From positions 20,673 to 84,672 of the forward strand of contig NZ_JAMYJR010000054.1 of assembly GCF_024137025.1 (NCBI RefSeq): a DNA stretch of 64,000 nucleotides. The letters run 5' to 3'. Numbering within the stretch: position 1 is the first letter of the stretch; each line of letters begins with the position of its first letter. The notes beneath the pieces were generated by a model. It made no database searches, was not told the origin of the DNA, and saw only the letters and a list, made by a program, of their open reading frames with translations. A program made the translations under genes and the position numbers. Shown one piece after another: positions 1 through 11,305 of this stretch. The stretch is from Paractinoplanes aksuensis. Lineage in GTDB: Bacteria; Actinomycetota; Actinomycetes; Mycobacteriales; Micromonosporaceae.

Positions 1-119
1 CAGGCGGCGGCCACGCCACAGCGTCGGCATCAGCAACAGCGACCGGGCTCAAACAGGCATCCCCCGCCTCTGCCGCCTCGTTCAGAGCCGTCAAGAAGCG
101 GCGGTCATGCCCCGAGCAA

Positions 120-155
120 AAGCCACCGGCTGCCAGGTGCGGCGGCCGGTGGCTT
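120..155 (-). terminator. Intrinsic terminator of the mfd-lipoprotein operon
   Basis: An 11-bp perfect stem pairs 120-130 with 145-155 (AAGCCACCGGC / GCCGGTGGCTT) around a 14-nt loop. Read on the minus strand it is followed by TTTTGC. It lies just beyond the stop codon at 173, so it ends transcription of the lipoprotein gene and of mfd upstream of it. Positions 1-119 show no other gene that I can support. Confidence 0.75.
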
Positions 156-172
156 CGGAAGGTGAGTCGACG

Positions 173-919
173 CTATGAGACGTCGGTCACCAGGTTGCTT
201 TCCGGGGACCCGCCGAGGGGGACGTTGACCAGGGGCTTCAGGGCGCCGTCCTGGGTCTGGAACTCCAGGACCGGGATCACCAGGGGCTGGTAGCGCGGGT
301 TCACCGTGATCTTCATGGAGTCGGTGGTCTCGGCGACCTCTTTGCGTACCGCCGCGGCCGTTTTCACCAGGGCCAGGTTTTCGGCGGGGAGCTGGGTCTT
401 GAACTGTTCGAACGTTGTGCCCTCGGGGACCTCTTTGGCCTCGATCAGCACGTCGAAGACCTCGCGCAGGTCGTCGTCGGTGACGTCGGCCGCGGCCGCC
501 TGGACCTTGGTGCGCAGGGCGCGGATCAGCGCGTCCGACTCGGCGTAGAGGCGCACGTACTCGGCGTCCTGGGGCAGGCGCAGCTGGGTTGCGTAGTCGC
601 CCAGCGGCAGCTCGGTGGGGGCCGTCACGGATTCGCGCTTGGCCACCTCGGTCAGGACGTTGTTGCTGACCAGGGTGCGGACGACGTCGGACCTGGTGAT
701 GGACAGGGCCGCGGGCGGCGCGCTGGCCTCGGCCTCGGCGTTCGTCTTCTGCAGCGCGGCGAAGGCGTCGTCCCAGACCTCTTGCACCCGCTTCTCGGTG
801 ATGCGGGTGTCGTTGCCGACGTAGGCGGCCACGGACGGCTCGGAGCGGCAGGCGGTGAGGCCGGCCAGGCCGAGGGACGCAACGACGGCGATGGATGCGA
901 GACGGCGGGCACGCTGCAT
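173..919 (-). CDS. SurA N-terminal-like lipoprotein
   Basis: A 248-residue exported protein. It starts with a lipoprotein signal peptide: basic MQRARR, a hydrophobic core, then the lipobox LTAC with the lipidated Cys near residue 24. The stretch after it (VAAYVGNDTRITEKRVQEVW) resembles the SurA/PrsA N-terminal chaperone domain. No parvulin PPIase domain follows, so it is at most a chaperone-like factor for exported proteins. I chose ATG 919 over the in-frame ATG 943 because GAGAGAG lies 8 nt upstream of 919 and the extra eight residues would spoil the signal peptide. It lies 35 nt downstream of mfd, in one operon, an arrangement known in other actinobacteria. The precise role is not established. 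Confidence 0.8.
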   Translation of the reverse strand: MQRARRLASIAVVASLGLAGLTACRSEPSVAAYVGNDTRITEKRVQEVWDDAFAALQKTNAEAEASAPPAALSITRSDVVRTLVSNNVLTEVAKRESVTAPTELPLGDYATQLRLPQDAEYVRLYAESDALIRALRTKVQAAAADVTDDDLREVFDVLIEAKEVPEGTTFEQFKTQLPAENLALVKTAAAVRKEVAETTDSMKITVNPRYQPLVIPVLEFQTQDGALKPLVNVPLGGSPESNLVTDVS

Positions 920-953
920 GACGTTGACTCTCTCACGTGGCATATGAGCGAGA

Positions 954-4580
<3,627 letters not shown>

Positions 4581-4641
4581 GAAACACCCCGAACACGTCA
4601 AAAAGCCCCAGTCGCCCTGAGGGGGCGGGGGTACGAGTTCG

Positions 4642-4663
4642 AGTTTAGTCCGACCCACCGACA
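4642..4663 (-). promoter_or_regulatory. PafBC-type (RecA-independent) DNA-damage promoter of mfd
   Basis: On the minus strand the sequence reads TGTCGGTG, eight bases, then TAAACT. This matches exactly the RecA-NDp consensus TGTCRGTG-N8-TAnnnT, known in mycobacteria and Streptomyces as the promoter class activated by PafBC. The -10 is 62 nt upstream of ATG 4580, giving a leader of about 55 nt. The same element stands before pcrA at 57258-57280. The match is seen directly; the regulation is inferred. Confidence 0.85.
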
Positions 4664-4752
4664 TTTAGCGGCGACGCACAAATCGTCCGACATATGCGTC
4701 GATACCGGGGCAATAGTGGGCAGCAGCAGAAAGCATTCCCTGGGGAGGCAAC

Positions 4753-6501
4753 GTGCGAATCCTGCTGCTCGTTACGGCGTTCAACGGTCTGAGCCAGCGC
4801 GCCTGGTGCGCGTTGCGCGAGGCCGGGCACGACGTCGGAGTGCAGGTGGCCTCCGATGACCTGGTCGAGGCGGTGCGGGCCACGAACCCCGACCTCATCC
4901 TGTGCCCGTTCCTGAAGCACCGGGTGCCGTCCGAGGTCTGGCAGAAGTGGCGCACGGTGATCATCCACCCCGGTCCGGTCGGCGACCGCGGTCCGTCCTC
5001 ACTGGACTGGGCCATCGCCGACGGTGCGCGCACGTGGGGTGTCACGGCGCTGCAGGCGGTCGAAGAGATGGATGCGGGTCCGATCTGGGCCACCCGCACG
5101 TTCCCGCTGCCCGCGTCTCCCCCGCGCAAGTCGTCGCTGTACAACGGGCCGGTCGCCGACGCCGCGATGGAGTGCATCTTCGAGACGGTGGCCAAGGCGG
5201 CCGACAAGAAGTTCAAGCCGGTGCCGGCCGAACAGGCCCCGACCGCGGCGCCCGGGGCCGGCCCGCGTCCGCTGATGAAGCAGGCCGACCGCGCCTTCGA
5301 CTGGGCCGATCCGACCGAGCTGATCCTGCGGAAGATCCGGGCGGCCGACGGCGCGCCCGGGGTCCGCACCGAGATCGCCGGGCTCCCGGTCTTCGCGTAC
5401 GACGCCACGCCCGGCCTGACCCGCAAGGTGCGCCCGGGCACGGTGGTGAGCCGGCGGCAGGGCGCGGTGCTGGTCGGCACGGGCGACGGCAGCCTGTGGA
5501 TCGGGCATCTGCGGGCCGCGGACGCCGGGATCAAGCTGCCCGCGACCACGTTGCTGGGCGCGCGCCTGCGCGGCGTACCTAATTCTCCCTTGCCCGTCGG
5601 CACCGAACCCGAGTGGCCGTCGGCCTATCGCCAGGTGCGCTACCGCCGGACGGGCCGGATCGGCTGGCTGACCTTCGACTTCCACAACGGCGCGATGGCC
5701 CCGGGACACTGCCGGCGGCTGCTGGCCGGGCTGCGCCACGCGACCGGCCAGGACACCGAGGTGCTGGTGCTGCGCGGGGGCACCGACACGTTCAGCAACG
5801 GGATCCACCTCAACGTGATCGAGGCGTCGAGCGACCCGGCCGGCAGCGCCTGGGCCAACATCCGGGCCATCAACGACGTCTGCCGCGAGATCATCACCTG
5901 CACGAAGCAGGTGGTCGTGGCGGCGTACGCCGGTAGTGCGGGCGCGGGTGGCGTGATGCTCGGTCTGGGTGCCGACCTGGTGGCGGCGCGCGCGGGCATC
6001 GTGCTCAACCCGTACTACGAGATGGGTCTGTACGGCTCCGAGTTGCACACGTTCACGCTGCCCCGGCGGGTCGGCGCGGACGAGGCGCAGCGTCTGGTCG
6101 ACGACAAGTTGCCGGTGAGCGCCGAGCAGGCGGCCTCGATCGGGCTGGTCGACGCGGTCGGGCCGCGGCACCCCGAGGCGTACGCGCAGTGGCTGACCGC
6201 CCTGGCCGAGCGCGAGAGCGACCCGCGGACGGCCCGGGGCCGCCGTCAGGACAAGGCCCGGCGGCTGGCCGGCGAGCGCCTTCCACTCGAGGTGTACGAG
6301 GCCCGCGAGCTGGCCGAGATGAGCCGGGACATGTTCGGCGACCGCAACGGGTTCGCCGCCGCGCGCCACGCCTTCGTCACCAAGGCGCAACCGGCCGCCA
6401 CGCCCGAGCGCCTGCGGTTGACCCCGGCCAACGTCAGCCGGATCACGCGCAAGGAACAACGGCCGCCGAAGGTGCGCCCCGCTGTGCCCCTTTCCGCCTG
6501 A
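4753..6501 (+). CDS. HypX/HoxX-like formyltransferase-enoyl hydratase fusion
   Basis: A 582-residue two-domain protein of the HypX/HoxX family. The N-terminal half is a formyl-THF-dependent formyltransferase fold (MRILLLVTAFNGLSQRAW; catalytic-type His in IIHPGPVGDRG; Asp in EEMDAGPIW). The C-terminal half is a crotonase fold with the family signature FSNGIHLN and LYGSE..TLPRRVG. In NiFe-hydrogenase maturation HypX converts the formyl group to the active-site CO ligand under aerobic conditions. No hydrogenase structural or hyp gene is in this window. The stop codon overlaps the next ATG by one base (TGATG), coupling it to a cellulose-synthase-like gene. The family's usual YW after LYGSE is LH here, so the activity may differ. 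Start GTG 4753 has GGGGAGG upstream. Confidence 0.85.
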   Translation: MRILLLVTAFNGLSQRAWCALREAGHDVGVQVASDDLVEAVRATNPDLILCPFLKHRVPSEVWQKWRTVIIHPGPVGDRGPSSLDWAIADGARTWGVTALQAVEEMDAGPIWATRTFPLPASPPRKSSLYNGPVADAAMECIFETVAKAADKKFKPVPAEQAPTAAPGAGPRPLMKQADRAFDWADPTELILRKIRAADGAPGVRTEIAGLPVFAYDATPGLTRKVRPGTVVSRRQGAVLVGTGDGSLWIGHLRAADAGIKLPATTLLGARLRGVPNSPLPVGTEPEWPSAYRQVRYRRTGRIGWLTFDFHNGAMAPGHCRRLLAGLRHATGQDTEVLVLRGGTDTFSNGIHLNVIEASSDPAGSAWANIRAINDVCREIITCTKQVVVAAYAGSAGAGGVMLGLGADLVAARAGIVLNPYYEMGLYGSELHTFTLPRRVGADEAQRLVDDKLPVSAEQAASIGLVDAVGPRHPEAYAQWLTALAERESDPRTARGRRQDKARRLAGERLPLEVYEARELAEMSRDMFGDRNGFAAARHAFVTKAQPAATPERLRLTPANVSRITRKEQRPPKVRPAVPLSA

Positions 6502-8240
6502 TGGGCACGATCGAGAAGAAGGTCCCCACCGGTCGCGTCCGGGTCAGCGCCGCACTTCAGGCAGCCACGATGCTGCTGCCGGCGCGCTACAACTACAGCG
6601 CGTACAGCGTGCTCGCCGGTCCGGCTGATCCACCGCCGGCGGCGGGTGAGGCCTATTCCGTACGCATGAAGCGCCTGGCCCGGCGCCGGCCCGTGCTCGC
6701 CGTCCTGATCACGCTGTTCGCGTTCGCCTTCGAGAGCACGTTCTTCGGCTGGCTGATCCTCTCGATCGAGATCCCGGACCGCCGGCTCAACCCGGTGCTC
6801 TACGGCGGGGCCATCGTGATGATCGGCGCGACCGCCGCGATCGAGCTGTTCCGCCTGGTCAACGTGGTCACGCTCTGCCTCGCCACGTTGTGGGCGCGCG
6901 ATCCGGTGCCGGTCGTGCCGGACACCACGCTGCGGGTGGCCTTCCTGACCACGATCGTGCCCGGCAAGGAGCCGGTGGCCATGGTGGAACGGACGCTGCG
7001 CGCGGCCCGCAACGTGCGCTACGGCGGCCCGTACGCCGTTTGGTTGCTCGACGAGGGGGACGACCCCGAGGTCAAGGCCATGTGTGAACGGATCGGCGTG
7101 CGCCACTTCAGCCGGCGCGGCATCGAGAAGTTCAACACCCGCACCGGTCAGTTCAAGGCGAAGACCAAGCACGGCAACTACAACTCGTGGGTCGACGTGC
7201 ACGGCGACGACTACGACGTGTTCGTGTCGGTCGATCCGGATCACGTGCCGCTGCCGAACTTCTGCGAGCGTCTGCTGGGCTACTTCCGCGATCCGTCAGT
7301 CGGATTTGTGGTGGGCCCGCAGATCTATGGCAACTACGACAACCTGGTCACGCGCTGGGCCGAGTCGCAGCAGTACCTCTTCCACTCGCTGCTGCAGCGG
7401 GCCGGCAACCGGCGCGGGATCGCGATGCTGGTGGGAACCAACAACGCCGTACGCATCTCGGCCCTGCGGGAGATCGGCGGCCTGCAGGATTCGATCACCG
7501 AGGACATGGCGACCAGCCTGGCCCTGCACGCGGCGAACTGGCGGTCGGTCTACACCCCGGACGTGCTGGCCGTGGGCGAGGGCCCGTCGTCCTGGACCGA
7601 TTACTTCACGCAGCAGCACCGCTGGTCGCGCGGCACCGACGAGGTGATGCTGAAGAAGTTCGCCGGGCTGATCCGCAAGCTCGGGCCGGGTCGCGCCCTC
7701 CACTATGGCCTGTTGATGTCGTATTACCCGCTGACCGCGCTGGCCTGGTTGCTCGGCGCCCTGAACGCGTTCTGCTATCTCGCGCTGGGGGCCCAGGGCG
7801 TGCACGTGCCGCAAGAGGTGTGGCTGATGCTCTACATCGACGCCGCGCTGTTCCAGGTCGGGCTGTACGTGTTCAACCGGCGGCACAACACCAGCCCGCA
7901 CGAGGAGGCCGGCTCGTCCGGGCTGACCGGCATGGTCGCCTCGACGCTCTCGACGCCGATCTACGTCTCGTCGTTCGTGGGGGCGGTGTTGCGGCGCAAG
8001 GCCGGCTTCGTGGTCACGCCCAAGGGCGACTCGACCAGCCCGGACCGGCTGGCGACGTTCGCGCCGGGGCTGCGCTGGGCCGTCTTCTTCGTCGCGCTGC
8101 TGATCGTCGCCGAGGTCACCGGGCACGTGGACAACGCGATGTTCGTGTGGCCCGCGCTCAACCTGCTCATCTGCCTGACGCCACCGGCGCTCTGGTACTT
8201 CCTGCGCCGCCGACAATCCACCAAGGAGCTCACTGTATGA
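6501..8240 (+). CDS. cslA: Cellulose synthase-like glycosyltransferase (CslA type)
   Basis: A 579-residue membrane-bound family 2 processive glycosyltransferase. It has two predicted N-terminal membrane helices (about residues 60-110), a cytosolic GT-A domain with the DPD metal motif at D245, TED at 333-335 (catalytic-base type) and the QQHRW product-binding motif at 371-375, then about four C-terminal helices. This fits the CslA family, which makes a beta-glucan at hyphal tips in Streptomyces together with GlxA. ATG 6501 overlaps the HypX stop by one base and its own stop overlaps the next start (ATGA). The order CslA, copper radical oxidase, GH6 is the Streptomyces cslA-glxA-cslZ order, which supports the name. 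The exact polymer is not known from sequence. Confidence 0.88.
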   Translation: MGTIEKKVPTGRVRVSAALQAATMLLPARYNYSAYSVLAGPADPPPAAGEAYSVRMKRLARRRPVLAVLITLFAFAFESTFFGWLILSIEIPDRRLNPVLYGGAIVMIGATAAIELFRLVNVVTLCLATLWARDPVPVVPDTTLRVAFLTTIVPGKEPVAMVERTLRAARNVRYGGPYAVWLLDEGDDPEVKAMCERIGVRHFSRRGIEKFNTRTGQFKAKTKHGNYNSWVDVHGDDYDVFVSVDPDHVPLPNFCERLLGYFRDPSVGFVVGPQIYGNYDNLVTRWAESQQYLFHSLLQRAGNRRGIAMLVGTNNAVRISALREIGGLQDSITEDMATSLALHAANWRSVYTPDVLAVGEGPSSWTDYFTQQHRWSRGTDEVMLKKFAGLIRKLGPGRALHYGLLMSYYPLTALAWLLGALNAFCYLALGAQGVHVPQEVWLMLYIDAALFQVGLYVFNRRHNTSPHEEAGSSGLTGMVASTLSTPIYVSSFVGAVLRRKAGFVVTPKGDSTSPDRLATFAPGLRWAVFFVALLIVAEVTGHVDNAMFVWPALNLLICLTPPALWYFLRRRQSTKELTV

Positions 8241-10186
8241 AGCCCCGCCCCCGCCCCAGTCTCGCGCGCCGGATGGCCAGCGGAACAGTCGCGGTGGTGG
8301 TGCTCGCCGTGGTCGCATTCGCGAACCGCCCGGTCCTCGCGGCCGGATCCGAGGCGCTGCACAACTACTCGATCAACCGGCAGTCGTACAAGGAGAAGTT
8401 CGGCCACTGGGCCGGGCTGCCGGTGCCGTCCGGATTCAAGGTCAACGCCATTCACGCCGCCCTGCTCAGCACGGGCAAGGTGCTGATCGTGGCGGGCAGC
8501 GGCAACAACCGCGACCAGTTCGAGGCGGGCACGTTCCGGACCGTGCTCTACGACCCGCGTACGGAAAAGTTCAGTGAGGTGCCGACGCCGACCGACGTGT
8601 TCTGCGCCGGGCACAGCTTCCTGCCCAACGGCAACCTGCTGATCGCGGGCGGCACCAAGTCGTACGAGGTGCTCGAGAAGGACGTCAAGCGGGCCGGCGG
8701 CGTCATGAAGGTCAAGAACGAGTCGCCCGACCACGGCCCGCGCGTGTTCGCCAAGGGCACCAGGTTCCGCTCGGCGGCCGGGCACGAGTACACCAGCCGG
8801 ACCGCGTTCACGGTTCCGCCCGCCCGCAAGGTCGTGCATGGTCCGCACGTCGCGGTCACGGCGGGCGAGGTCGAGGTCTGGGTCGACGCCGCGCGGCCGG
8901 GCGACCAGGCCGTCGTCCGCGAGGGTGCGCAATATCGAATCACCGGTCTGACCGGCCCCGACGCCAATAACGTCTACGGCGTGGCCGACAAGATCACCCG
9001 GGAGAAGCAGGAGTACGGCGGGGACAAGACGTCGTACGAGTTCGACCCGCGGACCGAGCGCTACCACAAGACCGGCGACCTGACCGAGCACCGCTGGTAC
9101 CCGACGCTGGTCACGATGACCGACGGTGACGTGCTCGCGGTCTCGGGTCTGGACGAGTTCGGCCGGATCATCCCGGGCCGCAACGAGGTGTACGACGCCA
9201 AGAAGCGCACCTGGTCGGCCGCGCCCCAGTTCCAGCGGTACTTCCCGACCTATCCGAGCCTGCACGGGATGGCCGACGGCCGGCTGTTCTACTCGGGCGC
9301 GAACAGCGGCTACGGCTCCGACCAGGAGGGCCGTACGCCCGGGGTCTGGAACTTGAACGGCAACCGCTTCCAGCCCGTGCCGGGGCTGCGACAGCCGGAA
9401 CTCAACGAGACGGCCAGTTCGGTCATGCTGCCGCCGGTGCAGAACCAGCAGGTGATGATCTTCGGGGGCGGTGGGGTCGGTGACTCGCCCGTCTCGACCG
9501 CTCGCACCGACATCGTCGACCTGCGCGACCGGAAGCCGGTCTATCGCCCCGGGCCCGACCTGCCCAAGCCGGCCCGCTACCTGTCGACCGTCGTGCTGCC
9601 CGACGACACTGTCTTCACCAGTGGCGGCTCGTCCGGTTACCGCGGTGGGCCGTACCGCGGGGCGAAGCAGAGCGACCTGTTCAACGCGCAGTTCTATGTG
9701 CCCTCGTCCAACTCGTTCCGCACCGCGGCCGAGTCGACGGTCGGGCGCAACTACCACTCCGAGGCGATCCTGCTGCCCGACGGCCGGGTCATCACGATGG
9801 GCAGCGATCCGCTGTACGACCGTACGGGCCGGGCCCCGGGCACGTTCGAGCAGCGCATCGAGGTCTACAGCCCGCCCTACCTGTTCCGCGGTCAGCGACC
9901 GGCCATCGCCTCGGCGCCGGGCGAGATCGCGCGCGGCGGCCTCTTCCCGGTGAACACGCCGGACGCGGCCCGGGTGGCCTCGGCCCGCCTCGTGCGGCCC
10001 AGCTCGGTCACCCACGGCACCGACACCGACCAGCGGTCGGTCGCGCTGGGCCTGACCCGCAAGGACGGCCGGGTCGAGCTGCGCGTGCCCAAGCAGGCGG
10101 GCGTGGCCCCCTCGGGCTGGTACATGCTCTTCCTGGTCGACGACCGGGGGCTGCCGTCGGTGGCCCGCTGGGTCCGGGTCCGGTGA
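8237..10186 (+). CDS. glxA: GlxA-type copper radical oxidase (DUF1929)
   Basis: A 649-residue exported oxidase with an N-terminal signal or anchor segment (about residues 15-35), Kelch-type beta-propeller repeats and a C-terminal DUF1929 Ig-like domain. All active-site residues of the galactose/glyoxal oxidase family are present: Cys123 (FCAGHSFLPNG) and Tyr288 (RWYPTL) for the Tyr-Cys radical cofactor, Tyr506-His507 (RNYHSEA) and His593 (THGTDTDQR) as copper ligands. In Streptomyces GlxA acts outside the membrane on a CslA-made glycan. AAGGAG precedes ATG 8237, which overlaps the cslA stop by 4 nt. It should be a functional enzyme; the residue pairings rest on motif comparison. Confidence 0.92.
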   Translation: MKPRPRPSLARRMASGTVAVVVLAVVAFANRPVLAAGSEALHNYSINRQSYKEKFGHWAGLPVPSGFKVNAIHAALLSTGKVLIVAGSGNNRDQFEAGTFRTVLYDPRTEKFSEVPTPTDVFCAGHSFLPNGNLLIAGGTKSYEVLEKDVKRAGGVMKVKNESPDHGPRVFAKGTRFRSAAGHEYTSRTAFTVPPARKVVHGPHVAVTAGEVEVWVDAARPGDQAVVREGAQYRITGLTGPDANNVYGVADKITREKQEYGGDKTSYEFDPRTERYHKTGDLTEHRWYPTLVTMTDGDVLAVSGLDEFGRIIPGRNEVYDAKKRTWSAAPQFQRYFPTYPSLHGMADGRLFYSGANSGYGSDQEGRTPGVWNLNGNRFQPVPGLRQPELNETASSVMLPPVQNQQVMIFGGGGVGDSPVSTARTDIVDLRDRKPVYRPGPDLPKPARYLSTVVLPDDTVFTSGGSSGYRGGPYRGAKQSDLFNAQFYVPSSNSFRTAAESTVGRNYHSEAILLPDGRVITMGSDPLYDRTGRAPGTFEQRIEVYSPPYLFRGQRPAIASAPGEIARGGLFPVNTPDAARVASARLVRPSSVTHGTDTDQRSVALGLTRKDGRVELRVPKQAGVAPSGWYMLFLVDDRGLPSVARWVRVR

Positions 10187-11190
10187 TGGCCCGTCGCGTC
10201 CGGCTGTCTCTGATCGTCTCGGCCGCGCTGGTCGGCCTGGGCACCGTCGCCGTCGCCGCCGGGGCCCGCGAGCGCGACCCCGAGCTGCTGACCCCGTCCC
10301 CGCCCCGGGCGGTCAGTCCGCACCTGTACGTGGACCCGTCGGGGGCGGCGGTGGCGGCGGCGCGCGCCCTGGAGCGGGCGGGCAAGCGGTCGGAGGCGAC
10401 GATCATCCGCCGCATCGCCGATCAGCCGGCCGCGGTCTGGTTCACCGACGCCGCGCCGGGCTACGCCGACCGGGCGCGCCGGTTGGCCGCGGCGGGCACG
10501 GCGGCTCGGCGGATGCCGGTCATGGCGCTCTACTTCATTCCGTACCGGGACTGCTCGGGGCACTCGGCCGGTGGAGCGGCCGACGCGGCGGCGTACCGGA
10601 GATGGGTGAGCGCGCTGGCCGGGGCCCTGCGCGGTCACCGGGCCATCGTCGTGCTCGAACCCGACGCGGTGGCCCAGGCCGTGCGCGGGTGCCTCACCCC
10701 GGCCCGCCGCACCGAGCGCCTGGCCCTGCTGCGGTACGCCATCGCGACCCTGCGGACGGCGCCCGGGGTGCGCGTCTATCTGGACGCGGGCAACCCGACC
10801 TGGATCCCGGCCGCCGAGATCGGGCCCGCGCTGCGGACGGCCGGGGTCGGCGCGGCGGCCGGGTTCGCGCTCAACGTGGCCAACTTCGAGACCACGGGGG
10901 ACAACGTGCGGTACGGCCTGGCCGTCTCGCGGACCGTCGGCGGCAAGCACTTCGTGGTCGACACCAGCCGCAACGGCCGCGGGCCGGCCCAGCGCGGGGC
11001 CGGTGACCGGCACTGGTGCAACCCGCCCGGGCGCAAGCTGGGGCCGGTGCCGACGCTGTCGACGGGGTTCTCACTGGTCGACGCGTACTTGTGGGTGAAA
11101 CGTCCCGGAGAGTCCGATGGCGCCTGCGCCCCGGGGCACCCGGCCGCGGGCCGATGGTTCCCGGCGTATGCCCTGGGGTTAGCGCGTTGA
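10186..11190 (+). CDS. Glycoside hydrolase family 6 endoglucanase (CslZ-like)
   Basis: A 334-residue GH6 beta-1,4-glucanase with an N-terminal hydrophobic export segment (LSLIVSAALVGLGTVAVAAG). GH6 landmarks: FIPYRDCS with D122, the catalytic acid in LEPDAVAQ at D160, LDAGNPTWI, the RNGRGP and WCNPPGRKLG loops, and LWVKRPGESDG near the C-terminus. It is the last gene of the four-gene operon; ATG 10186 overlaps the glxA stop (TGATG), and a GTG at 10183 is also possible. The position and family match CslZ of Streptomyces, proposed to trim the CslA product. There is no cellulose-binding domain, which fits processing rather than degradation of bulk cellulose. Confidence 0.9.
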   Translation: MARRVRLSLIVSAALVGLGTVAVAAGARERDPELLTPSPPRAVSPHLYVDPSGAAVAAARALERAGKRSEATIIRRIADQPAAVWFTDAAPGYADRARRLAAAGTAARRMPVMALYFIPYRDCSGHSAGGAADAAAYRRWVSALAGALRGHRAIVVLEPDAVAQAVRGCLTPARRTERLALLRYAIATLRTAPGVRVYLDAGNPTWIPAAEIGPALRTAGVGAAAGFALNVANFETTGDNVRYGLAVSRTVGGKHFVVDTSRNGRGPAQRGAGDRHWCNPPGRKLGPVPTLSTGFSLVDAYLWVKRPGESDGACAPGHPAAGRWFPAYALGLAR

Positions 11191-11217
11191 GTGCGGTGGG
11201 TGAGACTTAACTCAAAT

Positions 11218-11254
11218 CCCCCCTCGATGGGGGTCCGCCGATACGATCGGCGGA
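11218..11254. other. Two consecutive hairpins between the csl operon and ppc
   Basis: A C-run/G-run hairpin at 11218-11233 is followed by a perfect 9-bp hairpin, TCCGCCGAT / ATCGGCGGA at 11234-11242 and 11246-11254, with an ACG loop. No T-tract follows, so this is a possible weak terminator for the csl operon or part of the ppc leader. Confidence 0.4.
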
Positions 11255-11305
11255 GTCGGGACAGCGCTGTCCTGGAGCACCTTTGAGGCGAAGGAGCGCC
11301 CCCCG

